Origin: Paenibacillus arenosi | Lineage (GTDB): Bacteria > Bacillota > Bacilli > Paenibacillales > Paenibacillaceae | DNA: 64,000 bases | Assembly (NCBI RefSeq): GCF_014841135.1 | Contig: NZ_JACYTN010000003.1 | Location: forward strand, 186,001 to 250,000 | Direction of reading: 5' to 3' | Shown here: piece by piece, positions 16,224-24,530 of the stretch | Layout of the letters: every line of letters starts with the position of its first letter | How positions within the stretch are numbered: position 1 is the stretch's first letter | Made by a program: the position numbers and the translations under genes | The notes under the pieces: model-generated | The model's input: the letters and a program-made list of their open reading frames with translations, nothing else | Told to the model about the DNA's origin: nothing | Database searches by the model: none

Positions 16224-17399
16224 TTGTCCACGCAAATACAGAAAAGTAAGCGGATCGATACGATGGATATTATCCGGGGATTTGCGATTATCGGTATTTT
16301 TATCGTTAACTTTCCAGAGATGGTTGGTAGCGGTGTTTTATTTTATGATACGGCATTTGGCTCAGATGCGGTAGTAAGATGGTTGTATGACTTATTTATT
16401 CAAACGAAGTTTTATACGATCTTTGCCTTTTTATTCGGAGCGGGTTTCCATCTCTTTATGAAAAGTGCAGAGAATCGGGGGCTATCTGCAAATAAGCTGA
16501 TGAGCAGACGTCTATTCCTTCTATTCGTAGTAGGCGTTGCTCATGTCGTGCTGCTATGGATTGGGGACATTCTAAATACGTACGCATTGGCGGGTTTGTT
16601 GCTACTCCTTTTTTATAAGCGTTCATCAAAGACGCTCATCGTCTGGAGCTTGGTTATGTTGAGTATATTCAACGGCTTACTAGCATTGACGGCGTTCATA
16701 CCTGCTGATCAATATGCCGATGTGAGTGTACTTCTGCCGCATGTACCCAATATGAGTGAGAGGTTGACTTTCTTCCTTACAATTGGCTTGCCGAATAGCT
16801 TGTTAATGCTGCTTGATATCGTAAGCTGTGCCTTGATAGGGATGTTTGCAGCACGTCAAGGCTGGTTCCAGCCTCGTGAAGAGCAGAGAAAGAACATACG
16901 AATGGTGCAGTGGAGCGCACTTATTTTAACAGGGTTGTTGTTTATTCCTATGGTGCAAGTGTTTATGTCTAGCCCAAGTGCGTATCAACCTTCGGACGTA
17001 ACGTTCTATACGCATGTAACAGGGAAAGCATTAGCGGTGTTCTATGTGTGTACATTGCTGCGGCTCGTGGTACGTTATGGGGTGAAACCTTTCCAAGGGT
17101 TGTCTGCATTAGGTCGGATGGCATTTACCAACTATTTGATGCAAACCATCATCACGATGGGGGTACTGCACTTCATTTGGCAAGATGCTGGGGATGCTCC
17201 TCTGTGGACGGGGGCAATATTTGCTCTTGTTGTGGTGTCGTTACAAATATTATTTAGCCGCTGGTGGCTACGTCGTTACAACATGGGTCCGCTGGAATGG
17301 CTGTGGCGTGCGGGGACGTATGGAGGCTTTAGCCCGTTGCGACGTGCAGTACTTGGTAAGGAAACCGTACAGTCCAGTACAGAGAGTAGCTCGTCTTAG
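16224..17399 (+). CDS. DUF418 multi-pass membrane protein
   Basis: 391 residues with about nine or ten membrane helices. The N-terminus has the family signature SKRIDTMDIIRGFAIIGIF, and the C-terminal DUF418 domain (PF04235) includes GRMAFTNYLMQTIITMG and RRYNMGPLEWLWRAGTYG. Relatives such as B. subtilis YeiB or YxaH are of unknown function; some resemble acyltransferases. Start is TTG at 16224 behind GAGGAGGAG. The gene stands alone and ends at a strong terminator. No partner genes suggest a substrate. Confidence 0.85.
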   Translation: MSTQIQKSKRIDTMDIIRGFAIIGIFIVNFPEMVGSGVLFYDTAFGSDAVVRWLYDLFIQTKFYTIFAFLFGAGFHLFMKSAENRGLSANKLMSRRLFLLFVVGVAHVVLLWIGDILNTYALAGLLLLLFYKRSSKTLIVWSLVMLSIFNGLLALTAFIPADQYADVSVLLPHVPNMSERLTFFLTIGLPNSLLMLLDIVSCALIGMFAARQGWFQPREEQRKNIRMVQWSALILTGLLFIPMVQVFMSSPSAYQPSDVTFYTHVTGKALAVFYVCTLLRLVVRYGVKPFQGLSALGRMAFTNYLMQTIITMGVLHFIWQDAGDAPLWTGAIFALVVVSLQILFSRWWLRRYNMGPLEWLWRAGTYGGFSPLRRAVLGKETVQSSTESSSS

Positions 17400-17430
17400 T
17401 TTTTAGCTGTATATTTTAGATATGCAAATG

Positions 17431-17500
17431 AAATAGCCATCCTCTTTGTAAGTATCGCGTAGTATGTGCGGGATATTGTAAGAGGATGGCTATTTTTACT
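17431..17500. terminator. Intrinsic terminator after DUF418 gene
   Basis: AAATAGCCATCCTCTT pairs perfectly with AAGAGGATGGCTATTT over a roughly 35-nt loop, followed by TTTACTTTT. It also sits downstream of the convergent coiled-coil gene. Confidence 0.8.
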
Positions 17501-17618
17501 TTTATAGTTTCATAAGTATATGGTTATTGGATGAAGTAGTAATTAGTAAGTTTGTTAGAGTTGATTGGTTAATCATGGTGAAGTGTTGTAAACAATGTCC
17601 TCGGGCTTTGTGCTTGCA

Positions 17619-18308
17619 TTAATTATCAAGGTTGGACAAATGCTCAGTCTTCGCTTGGAGTCTGGTCGTTCTGGCACTTAACACATCAATCACATGGTCG
17701 GTTTCCTCTTGCCGCTCGTTGATTTCGGTCACATTGGAATCAACTACTTTCAAGAGTGCAAGCACATCCTCTTGCTGCTGCTGTTCAATACGATTTGTAG
17801 TTTCTTTGATTACAGTAATGTCTAGCTCCATATTAGTCACTTTGGATTCGATGCTGTCTATTCTTGACTCTATATTAGTCACTTTGGATTCGATGTTATC
17901 CATTCTTGACTCTATATTAGTCACTTTGGATTCGATGTTGTCTATTCTTGACTCTATATTAGTCACTTTGGATTCGATGTTATCCATTCTTGACTCTATA
18001 TTAGTCACTTTGGATTCGATGTTGTCTATTCTTGACTCCATATTGGTCATTGTGGATTCGATGTTGTCCATTCTTGACTCTATATTGGTCATTTTGAACT
18101 CCATGCGGTCCATTCGCGACTCCATGCCGTTCATTCTGGATTCCAGGCCATCAACTTTAGTTTCGATGGTATCTATTTTAGTTTCAATGGTGCCTACCTT
18201 AGTTTGGATATTACCTACTTGAGTTTCAATGGTACCTACAGTAGAATGCAGACCTTCCACTTGAGTCTTAATTTGCAGCAAAATATCCATGACTTGATTG
18301 TTTTCCAC
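17619..18308 (-). CDS. Heptad-repeat coiled-coil protein of unknown function
   Basis: 229 residues, almost wholly alpha-helical coiled coil. Residues about 15-160 are uninterrupted seven-residue units of the form Ile-Glu-Ser-(Lys/Arg)-(Met/Ile/Val)-(Asp/Thr)-Asn, with hydrophobic residues at a and d positions. The C-terminal 65 residues (IEQQQQEDVLALLKV, then VLSARTTRLQAKTEHL) are non-repetitive. No signal peptide or membrane segment is present. Similar proteins in Bacillus and Paenibacillus are called hypothetical. Length of the rod suggests about 20 nm. GTG start at 18308 follows GAGGAGG with 7-bp spacing. Monocistronic. Confidence 0.8.
   Translation of the reverse strand: MENNQVMDILLQIKTQVEGLHSTVGTIETQVGNIQTKVGTIETKIDTIETKVDGLESRMNGMESRMDRMEFKMTNIESRMDNIESTMTNMESRIDNIESKVTNIESRMDNIESKVTNIESRIDNIESKVTNIESRMDNIESKVTNIESRIDSIESKVTNMELDITVIKETTNRIEQQQQEDVLALLKVVDSNVTEINERQEETDHVIDVLSARTTRLQAKTEHLSNLDN
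17828..18130. repeat. 42-bp (84-bp superperiod) tandem coding repeats
   Basis: Within the coiled-coil gene, 42-bp units alternate between RMDNIES- and RIDNIES-encoding forms, so nearly identical DNA recurs every 84 bp. The copies at 17870-18035 are almost base-perfect, indicating recent duplication; units closer to 18130 are more diverged. Confidence 0.9.
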
Positions 18309-18653
18309 GTTCGTTCCTCCTCAAAATTTGATGAATCAATAATGTTGTAAAAGTACGTACCGGAAATAACAAATAATAGGGTCGGTCTTCCTCAACATCA
18401 TGCTCAAATCATGAATTGGAACCGTGACATTAGTTTACTTGGATCTTCGGTGATCTTCAACATGAAAGCCGATCTTTTTACATTTTGTTTTTTTATGTTT
18501 TTTTGCTGAGCTGAGTATCCTTTTTATTAAATGCTAGATCACTTCGTTTAATGGAAAATGAGCTTCGAAGTTACCCTTTTTTCTTTTTAAAAGTTCTCTT
18601 GTTCGAACTCCATGCTGTTGTTCGAATAAGAGACTGGGTTGCTGCTACAACCG
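18309..18653. other. Intergenic region without a recognised gene
   Basis: 345 bp between two minus-strand genes. It holds the promoter region of the coiled-coil gene. An imperfect hairpin covers the 3' end of lipL (CCGCTACG/CGTAGCGG, 18649-18673) and could act as its terminator, though its T-run is poor. I see no reading frame or RNA motif that I can support. Confidence 0.5.
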
Positions 18654-19541
18654 CTACGATTGAATCGCGTAGCGGCTGCGCAGCTTTAGAGCCATCTCCC
18701 GAACTTGCGCAGGTTCGGGGAGATGGAAAGTGGATGCCGCATCGGCAATCGCCTGTGGAGATTGCTGTTCACGGATGACGCGTTTCACCGCGTCCGTGAA
18801 CGCTTGCGCGGCATCCGGGCCGAGCCCAGTGAGCTCGGCCAAGCTCGCGGTGCTGTCCGCTACCACCAGTGGGTGGTCGGACGGCGTAGCACCGCTAACA
18901 GCGGCTCGGTCGTAGAAGTCGCGCACCAATTGGGCGCGCGACTGCCCCGAGCCGGCGGCGATCACGAAGGCTTGGACGATAAAGGCCTTCGTCTGTCGCC
19001 GCTGCGCGATGCCGCAAAACTTCAGCCCGTCGATACTCAGGTCGTAATCGCCCGGGCAAAAAGCCCCTGCGATCTCGCCTTTAGCGACTCGCTCGCCCTG
19101 CGCTTGCAGCGCAAGCTGAATCAGCTTGTACATCCGCTCAAAATCGTCGTGGAAATGACGATCGCTCAAATCCGCCTTCGGCAGAATGAGCGAAACGTTC
19201 ACGACACCAAGATCGAGCGGAACCGCTGCTCCGCCAGAATGGCGCACGGCAGTAGACATGCCTTGTCCCTGTAACCAGCGCTCCGCCTCAGCTGCCTGCG
19301 GCAGACGGCTATCGCGCAAGCCCATAATAAATGCCGCTGGATGCCGCCATAGATGGCAAATTGGCGGTCCACCCTCCCCCGTATGGCGGCATAGCAGCTC
19401 GTCCAGCGCAAAGGAGTAGAGTGAATCAGGCTCCTCAATTTCATGGGTGCGATCAAGCAGCAGCATATTGGAAAATGCCTTGCCGAGTTCATTACATTTA
19501 TTTGTAGGCGTAGTATGGCTACTATTCATAGAAGTCATCAT
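18654..19541 (-). CDS. lipL: Octanoyl-[GcvH]:protein N-octanoyltransferase
   Basis: 295 residues of the BPL/LplA/LipB superfamily. The segment 158-181 contains GAFCPGDYDLSIDGLKF and CGIAQRR, which matches the LipL signature of Bacillus with the catalytic Cys162 and conserved Lys174. VRHSGGAAVPLDLGVVN gives the other active-site strand. LipL moves octanoyl groups from GcvH to the E2 subunits of 2-oxoacid dehydrogenases in the relay LipM-GcvH-LipL-LipA. Absence of a lipoate-adenylate motif argues against LplA. The gene is visibly richer in G+C than its neighbours, with many CGC/GCC codons. Single gene; GAGGA precedes the ATG pair. Confidence 0.85.
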   Translation of the reverse strand: MMTSMNSSHTTPTNKCNELGKAFSNMLLLDRTHEIEEPDSLYSFALDELLCRHTGEGGPPICHLWRHPAAFIMGLRDSRLPQAAEAERWLQGQGMSTAVRHSGGAAVPLDLGVVNVSLILPKADLSDRHFHDDFERMYKLIQLALQAQGERVAKGEIAGAFCPGDYDLSIDGLKFCGIAQRRQTKAFIVQAFVIAAGSGQSRAQLVRDFYDRAAVSGATPSDHPLVVADSTASLAELTGLGPDAAQAFTDAVKRVIREQQSPQAIADAASTFHLPEPAQVREMALKLRSRYAIQS

Positions 19542-19773
19542 AGACAGTCCTCACATTGTTTACATTAGGAAAAGATTATACCCATCGTAGCATGGGTTGA
19601 TACAGGTCACAATCCCTATAATTGAGATAAAAAATTGGAGAAATATAAATTATATAGAAGAAAACAAAAGAGAAATAGAGTATATATACTGTTATAGCTA
19701 TTAATTGTTGTATTTCTCCTAATTATCGATATAAACAGTTGATTTTCATGTTTTCCATTTTTTAATCCCGTGA

Positions 19774-19779
19774 TATAAT
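19774..19779 (+). promoter_or_regulatory. Extended -10 of the terC leader
   Basis: TGATATAATA gives a perfect TATAAT 13 bp before the riboswitch. The -35 region (TTTTCC at 19751) is poor. Confidence 0.5.
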
Positions 19780-19790
19780 ACTCGTAATAG

Positions 19791-19883
19791 TAAAGGGGAG
19801 TAGCTCCGTAATAAAGTCGTCATTACGTGACCTTAGGGTCTCCGGCTTTATTCACAACGTTGGACGTTGTTGCGAGACCTTTG
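19791..19883 (+). ncRNA. yybP-ykoY manganese riboswitch aptamer
   Basis: The 5' strand AAAGGGGAGTAGC (19792-19804) and the 3' strand GCGAGACCTTT (19872-19882) are the two invariant blocks of this class (Rfam RF00080); they form P1 and the paired L1/L3 docking loops that bind Mn2+. Between them are the AAAGTCGTCA...CCGGCTTT stem and an ACAACGTTGGACGTTGT arm. Layout is close to the crystallised Lactococcus yybP RNA. It lies in front of terC, a frequent target of the class. Confidence 0.93.
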
Positions 19884-19888
19884 CCAAT

Positions 19889-19961
19889 CGGTGAAGGCGT
19901 ATCCTCTTGGAATACGTACGTGTGCTGCCTTCACCGCCGTATGAACGGGGTGGAGGTTTTT
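19889..19961 (+). terminator. Expression platform: terminator versus anti-terminator
   Basis: CCTTCACC (19928-19935) can pair with GGTGGAGG (19949-19956) followed by five T residues, an intrinsic terminator. The same strand, as GCCTTCACCG (19927-19936), can instead pair with CGGTGAAGGC (19889-19898). The two helices exclude each other. Mn2+ would be expected to favour read-through, as in known members. Confidence 0.8.
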
Positions 19962-20019
19962 ATATGCCTTCACATTGGTTACATCTAATACATGTATGAT
20001 TGACAAAGGAGGAGTTACA

Positions 20020-20802
20020 ATGGATGTTGGTTTGTTGTTACAGTACGGCTGGGTATTGCTCGTACTCATCGCGCTCGAAGGTATTTTAGCAGCGGATAAT
20101 GCACTCGTTATTTCAATTATGGTTAAACACTTGCCTGAGAAAGAGAGAAAGAAGGCGCTCTTCTACGGCTTGGCTGGAGCGTTTGTATTCCGCTTCGGTT
20201 CCTTGTTCGTCATTTCCTACTTGGCAAATGTGTGGCAAGTACAAGCGATAGGCGCAGCGTATCTTCTCTTTATATCGATAAGCTTCATGGTGAAGAGGTA
20301 CGTGCTTAAGAAAGACAGTCATCAGAAGGACGTAAAGGAAAAGCAAGAGAACTTCTGGGTTACGGTATTAAAAGTAGAGTTGGCAGACCTTGCGTTCGCG
20401 GTTGATGCAATCTTGGCGGCAGTAGCGCTTGCGATTACATTGCCGACGACGAGCTTGCCTCCAATTGGCGGCATGGATGGTGGACACTTCCTCGTTATTT
20501 TGGCAGGCGGTATCATCGGACTTGTCATCATGCGTTTCGCAGCATCTTATTTCACGACATTGCTTCTAAAGCGCCCTGGCTTGGAAACAGCTGCATTCCT
20601 TATCGTAGGATGGGTAGGCGTGAAGTTGACAGTATCTACGCTTTCACACCCTGATATCGGTGTATTGGCGAAGACATTCCCGAAAGACCCAGTATGGAAG
20701 CTTATCTTCTGGGGTGTCATGATTACTATCGCTGTAGCTGGCTGGTTCATGTCGAAGGAGAAAGTTGTCCCTAACAATGAAGCAACAGCGCATCATTCAT
20801 AA
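20020..20802 (+). CDS. TerC-family manganese exporter
   Basis: 260 residues with seven to nine membrane helices. Both metal-site motifs of the family are present: VLIALEGILAADNALVIS near the N-terminus and VELADLAFAVDAILAA in the middle, each with acidic residues in a membrane helix. In B. subtilis the TerC proteins MeeF and MeeY export Mn2+ and help load manganese onto secreted enzymes. Control by a yybP-ykoY riboswitch supports the Mn2+ role directly. ATG 20020 follows AAAGGAGGAG; an upstream in-frame TTG at 19975 lies inside the leader and lacks a binding site. Monocistronic. Confidence 0.9.
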   Translation: MDVGLLLQYGWVLLVLIALEGILAADNALVISIMVKHLPEKERKKALFYGLAGAFVFRFGSLFVISYLANVWQVQAIGAAYLLFISISFMVKRYVLKKDSHQKDVKEKQENFWVTVLKVELADLAFAVDAILAAVALAITLPTTSLPPIGGMDGGHFLVILAGGIIGLVIMRFAASYFTTLLLKRPGLETAAFLIVGWVGVKLTVSTLSHPDIGVLAKTFPKDPVWKLIFWGVMITIAVAGWFMSKEKVVPNNEATAHHS

Positions 20803-20828
20803 ATAAAGGTAAGGAACAAATAACTACG

Positions 20829-20895
20829 AGGTCTGCACGTATGAAGTGAGAAGCCTGCAAAGGAAGCTCATTTGTATACGTGCAGACCTTTTTAC
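20829..20895 (+). terminator. Intrinsic terminator after terC
   Basis: AGGTCTGCACGTAT (20829-20842) pairs with ATACGTGCAGACCT (20876-20889), followed by TTTTACTTTT. Confidence 0.9.
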
Positions 20896-21037
20896 TTTTG
20901 AAGATACGGAACTATCTAACAATGGCATCCATCTTCAGGCGAGGATTGGTACTAAGGGCTTGTTTCTACTATAATAAATGAGGTAAGCTAACGTGCACTT
21001 GTTCATGCAAGTATTAGATTGTATAGGAGGAGAAGCG

Positions 21038-21346
21038 ATGTTTGTCGTAACGAACACTATTCGAATCATGGCGGGACATGGAAAACAGGTGGCAGAACGC
21101 TTTGCTGCAGGGCGAGGTGTACAGCAGATGCCTGGCTTTATACGATTGGAAGTATGGCTTGGCGAAGGTAAGGAAGGGGAAGAAGAGCTTAAAGTATGTA
21201 CCTTGTGGGAAAATGAAGAGTCTTTCCGCAATTGGACGTCGAGCGAATCTTTCCGTGAATCCCATCGCGGTGGTGGAGAATCGAAGCAGTACATGCTCGG
21301 AGCTTCATTAAATAAGTATGAAATGGTCGTTTCCAGTCAAGCATAG
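21038..21346 (+). CDS. Antibiotic biosynthesis monooxygenase / IsdG-HmoA-like protein
   Basis: 102 residues, one ABM ferredoxin-like domain (PF03992). The N-terminus FVVTNTIRIMAGHG carries the conserved Asn of heme-degrading IsdG enzymes, and LEVWLGE, WENEESFRNWTSSESFRESH and GASLNKYEMV follow the usual strand-helix order with the Trp and His of that group. Bacillus HmoA/HmoB, close in length and pattern, degrade heme to free iron. Heme monooxygenase is therefore likely but not certain. ATG at 21038 follows AGGAGGAGAAGCG. It is a short single gene 98 bp before an SDR gene. Confidence 0.75.
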   Translation: MFVVTNTIRIMAGHGKQVAERFAAGRGVQQMPGFIRLEVWLGEGKEGEEELKVCTLWENEESFRNWTSSESFRESHRGGGESKQYMLGASLNKYEMVVSSQA

Positions 21347-21445
21347 CACTGTGGCTACACTTCAACATAGAAGCATTCGGAATCGTATTTCATAGAGCAG
21401 GACAACAACATCGAGTATAGGCATCAGAGTCAGAAGGAGAGAATA

Positions 21446-22168
21446 ATGATGGAATTTAAAAATAAAGTAGCTCTTATTACAGGTGCAGGTAAAGGGATCG
21501 GCAAAGCGATTGCTCACGCACTTGCTAAGGAAGGCACGAATCTTGGACTTATCGCTCGTACAAGTGCGGATTTGGAGAAACTTCAAGCTGAGCTTCAAGA
21601 ACAGTACGGTATCCGTGTAAGCATCGTGTCGGCAGACATTGCGAACCAAGAATCGGTTGATCAAGCGGTTGCTGCGCTCGTAGGAGAGCTGGGCCAAGTA
21701 GATATCCTCATCAATAACGCAGGTACTGCTACGTTCGGTACGCTTGTGGATATGGATCCAAAAGAATGGGAGCGTATTATTCAAGTTAACTTGATGGGTA
21801 CGTACTATGTAACTCGTGCAGTGCTCCCTCATATGATCGGCCAAAACAGCGGTAATATCATTAACGTTGCTTCTACAGCTGGTGAGCGCGGCTTCGCGAC
21901 AGGTTCTGCTTATAATGCGTCCAAGTTCGCGGTTATGGGGATGACAGAAGCGCTTATGCAAGAAGTGCGTAAGTTCAACATCCGCGTTACAGCTCTTACA
22001 CCAAGTACGGTAAATACAGAGCTAGCAACAAATGCTGGCCTTAAAATTGGTGACGAGGATCGCATGATGCAGCCTGAAGATGTTGCTGAACTTGCACTTG
22101 CTACATTGAAGCTTCCTGCGCGTGTATTCGTGAAAACAGCAGGAATTTGGACGACAAACCCTCAGTAA
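21446..22168 (+). CDS. SDR-family oxidoreductase (FabG/YgfF-type)
   Basis: 240 residues, classical short-chain dehydrogenase. Visible are the cofactor motif TGAGKGIG, the NNAG motif in DILINNAGTATFG, catalytic Ser in NVASTAGERG, and YNASK with the active Tyr and Lys. An Arg two residues after the first beta strand region (ARTSAD) suggests NADP(H). It resembles 3-ketoacyl-ACP reductases without being the main FabG, which would sit with fab genes. Substrate unknown. Two ATG codons in tandem begin the frame behind GAAGGAGAG. Ends at a bidirectional terminator with the HxlR gene. Confidence 0.87.
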   Translation: MMEFKNKVALITGAGKGIGKAIAHALAKEGTNLGLIARTSADLEKLQAELQEQYGIRVSIVSADIANQESVDQAVAALVGELGQVDILINNAGTATFGTLVDMDPKEWERIIQVNLMGTYYVTRAVLPHMIGQNSGNIINVASTAGERGFATGSAYNASKFAVMGMTEALMQEVRKFNIRVTALTPSTVNTELATNAGLKIGDEDRMMQPEDVAELALATLKLPARVFVKTAGIWTTNPQ

Positions 22169-22215
22169 TACGTATCCGTCCACGCTATAGGCGTATGCAT
22201 AGCTATAGCGTTAGA

Positions 22216-22262
22216 AAAAACAGCCTTAGTTCGGGATTCAACCGAGCCAAGGCTGTTTTGCG
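22216..22262. terminator. Bidirectional terminator between SDR and HxlR genes
   Basis: AAAACAGCCTT (22217-22227) pairs with AAGGCTGTTTT (22249-22259). A second hairpin CGCTATAG/CTATAGCG lies just upstream at 22183-22210. Confidence 0.85.
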
Positions 22263-22263
22263 T

Positions 22264-22623
22264 TTATTGGTTGTTGTTAAAGGTAGACTGATCTTTGTTC
22301 AGCTGTCGTTCGAGATGGGCATTTCCCCATTCATGCATGAGATGAAGAACAGGCTGAAGTGTCATCCCATATTCCGTAATCGAGTATTCCACGCGTGGGG
22401 GAACTACCGGGTATACGACGCGCAGGATGATTTCTTGTTCTTCCAATTCTCGCAGCTGTGTAGTCAATGTTTTCGTAGTAATACCTGTAAGAGCACGTTG
22501 GAGATCACTGAAGCGCTTCGTACCACCAAACATCAAGTGCATGATGATGAGGGGCTTCCATTTTCCAATCAAAATATGAAGCGTATTATCGACTTTGCAT
22601 AGATCAGGATTTTTCTTCTCCAT
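22264..22623 (-). CDS. HxlR (DUF24) family redox-type regulator
   Basis: 119 residues with the HxlR winged helix: HILIGKWKPLIIMHLMFG, then TKRFSDLQRALTGITTKTLT, QLRELEEQEIILRVVYPVVP and YSITEYG. A single conserved Cys at position 9 (DLCKVDN) corresponds to the redox-sensing Cys of YodB, CatR and HypR, which are switched by quinones, diamide or hypochlorite through disulfide or thiol adducts. It is divergent from a nitroreductase gene, as expected for a HypR/HypO-type pair. A 20-bp palindrome lies 15 bp before its start codon. The inducer cannot be read from the sequence. Confidence 0.88.
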   Translation of the reverse strand: MEKKNPDLCKVDNTLHILIGKWKPLIIMHLMFGGTKRFSDLQRALTGITTKTLTTQLRELEEQEIILRVVYPVVPPRVEYSITEYGMTLQPVLHLMHEWGNAHLERQLNKDQSTFNNNQ

Positions 22624-22637
22624 GCCTATCCCCCTAT

Positions 22638-22657
22638 AAGTATCTTTTAAGATACTT
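22638..22657. promoter_or_regulatory. HxlR operator palindrome
   Basis: AAGTATCTTTTAAGATACTT: 9-bp arms with a 2-bp centre, in the divergent promoter region. Likely binding site for the adjacent HxlR protein, controlling both itself and the nitroreductase. Confidence 0.7.
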
Positions 22658-22798
22658 TATATCTTCAAAGTGCGTAATTTACATTATTTATTATAGAGAT
22701 ATAATAAAGAAAGTGAAACAAGGCTATATAAAAGTAAGTATATATAAAAAACATATTTTTATTTGAAGAGAAATTTACAAGCAGAGGAGAATATTAAA

Positions 22799-23398
22799 AT
22801 GAGCAAAGATCTATTGAAAGCATTGAAGGAAAGACGCAGCATTTATGGAATTAGCAAGGACCATGTCGTATCGGATACACGCATTGAAGAGTTGGTTGCT
22901 GAAGCGGTACAACATACACCATCCGCATTTAATTCTCAAAGCGCGCGTGTTGTTGTATTGCTTGGAGAGCAGCATGATAAGCTGTGGAATTTGACAGAGG
23001 ATGCGCTGCGCAAAGTCGTTCCCGCTGAGAACTTTACACCGACAAAAGAGAAAATGGACGCTTTCCGTAGTGGTTATGGTACAGTTCTCTTCTTTGAGGA
23101 TGAGACGGTTGTTAAAGGGCTGCAAGAACAGTTTGCTCTATACAGTGACAACTTCCCAATCTGGTCGCAACAATCTAGCGGTATGCTTCAATTTGTTGTA
23201 TGGACGTTATTAGATGCAGAAGGTTTCGGAGCAACGCTGCAGCATTACAACCCACTTATAGACGCTGGAATTGCTGAGGAATGGAACATTCCATCTACAT
23301 GGAAGCTAACAGGACAAATGCCATTTGGTAAGCCAACCGTTACAGCAGGTGAGAAAGCATTCCAGCCGCTAGATAGCCGTCTTAAAGTGTTTAAATAA
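22799..23398 (+). CDS. Nitroreductase family protein (Frm2/YdgI-like)
   Basis: About 199 residues. It begins LLKALKERRSIYGISKDHVV and continues AVQHTPSAFNSQSARVVVLL, the FMN-binding region, with GYGTVLFFEDETVVKGLQEQ, YSDNFPIWSQQSSGMLQFVV and EGFGATLQHYNP. This pattern is that of the short fungal/bacterial Frm2-type nitroreductases that bind FMN and reduce nitro compounds or quinones. It is divergent from an HxlR regulator and shares its operator region, so induction by electrophile stress is expected. ATG 22799 follows GAGGAGA; an upstream TTG at 22763 is less likely. Ends at a terminator. Confidence 0.85.
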   Translation: MSKDLLKALKERRSIYGISKDHVVSDTRIEELVAEAVQHTPSAFNSQSARVVVLLGEQHDKLWNLTEDALRKVVPAENFTPTKEKMDAFRSGYGTVLFFEDETVVKGLQEQFALYSDNFPIWSQQSSGMLQFVVWTLLDAEGFGATLQHYNPLIDAGIAEEWNIPSTWKLTGQMPFGKPTVTAGEKAFQPLDSRLKVFK

Positions 23399-23428
23399 GT
23401 TGTATATCTTATAGTACGCATTTAATCA

Positions 23429-23471
23429 AGACATTCGTTCCTACGTCGGGGGCGAGTGTCTTTGTTTTTTT
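23429..23471 (+). terminator. Intrinsic terminator after nitroreductase
   Basis: AGACATTCG (23429-23437) pairs with CGAGTGTCT (23453-23461), followed by TTGTTTTTTT. Confidence 0.88.
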
Positions 23472-23582
23472 ACATCATAGAAATAGATAAAATTTGTGAT
23501 AAATATCCTAGTCGGTACCTCCTGTTTTCTTATACAATCGCTGTATTTATTGGTATGACGATTACAAAAGAGGGGTAGTACT

Positions 23583-24530
23583 ATGACGTTTCAAAGCTTT
23601 TTACAAGTAGTAGAACTAAGAACGAAGGCCGCGAGTATGATTCCATTTGCAATAGGAAGCTTATATGCCTTGTATCGATTTGAACAATTCCAAATCGATC
23701 ATTTTTTGCTGATGCTCGCTTCACTACTGGCATTTGACATGGCTACGACGGCTATTAACAATTATGGTGACTATAAAAAGGCCGTGAAGCGGAACGGCTA
23801 CGGCTATGAAGTGCATAATGCAATCGTCCGGCATCAGCTGAGCGAGCGGAGTGTTCTTTTACTTATCTACATATTGTTATCGATAGCTATAATGGCAGGC
23901 TTTACGTTGTTTCTGAAGACAAATCTGTTAGTTCTACTGTTAGGAGGCCTTTCCTTCCTCGTTGGTTTTTGGTATTCACTAGGTCCGATTCCCATTTCTC
24001 GAATGCCCCTTGGTGAGCTGTTCTCAGGACTGTTTATGGGCTCCGTTATCATCTTTATCTCTGCTTATGTACATGTAGAACCTGCTCAACTGGCGGGTAT
24101 CATTTGGGAGAATGGGCATGTTTATTTGGACATTAATGTGAAAGAGATTCTGCTCGTGTTTCTAATCTCTATTCCAACAGTTTTGACGATCGGCAACATT
24201 ATGCTGGCCAACAACATTTGCGATAAAGATGAGGATATCGAGAATAAACGTTATACATTGCCTGTTTATATTGGCAAGGAGTCTGCGCTTACTCTGTTCC
24301 GTAATGCTTATTATTTCTCCTATCTTGATCTGATTGTGCTGTTCGTACTTGGCATCCATCCGCTGATCGTCTTGCCTGTCCTGTTGACAATTGTTCCACT
24401 TCGCAAGCGGATAACTGTATTTATGCAGGACTGCTCGAAAGAACGGACATTTGGCTTAGTGGTCAAAAATTTCATTCAATTAAATGCAGCACGCATTCTT
24501 GTGTTCATAGTGGCAATTGTAGTGCAGTAG
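23583..24530 (+). CDS. UbiA-family prenyltransferase (MenA-like)
   Basis: 315 residues with about eight or nine membrane helices. The first Asp-rich region is degenerate (DMATTAINNYGDY) compared with NDxxDxxxD; the second is clear (ANNICDKDEDIENKR), followed by the conserved TLPVYIG. This arrangement is that of 1,4-dihydroxy-2-naphthoate polyprenyltransferase MenA, which makes demethylmenaquinone in the membrane. No other men gene is adjacent, and Bacillus carries menA apart from the men operon too. A second paralogue could exist elsewhere, so the exact acceptor is uncertain. ATG follows AGAGGGGTAGT. Monocistronic. Confidence 0.72.
   Translation: MTFQSFLQVVELRTKAASMIPFAIGSLYALYRFEQFQIDHFLLMLASLLAFDMATTAINNYGDYKKAVKRNGYGYEVHNAIVRHQLSERSVLLLIYILLSIAIMAGFTLFLKTNLLVLLLGGLSFLVGFWYSLGPIPISRMPLGELFSGLFMGSVIIFISAYVHVEPAQLAGIIWENGHVYLDINVKEILLVFLISIPTVLTIGNIMLANNICDKDEDIENKRYTLPVYIGKESALTLFRNAYYFSYLDLIVLFVLGIHPLIVLPVLLTIVPLRKRITVFMQDCSKERTFGLVVKNFIQLNAARILVFIVAIVVQ

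Noticed and set aside
17632-18222. Plus-strand frame opposite the coiled-coil gene
   Set aside because: Repetitive Leu-Asp-Ser product is a shadow of the 42-bp repeats and has no proper start site.
18705-19274. Plus-strand frame opposite lipL
   Set aside because: Composition-driven open frame in a GC-rich gene, with no family match; LipL motifs on the other strand are decisive.
19848-20069. Minus-strand frame across the manganese riboswitch
   Set aside because: Lies over conserved RNA and the terC start; no start site.
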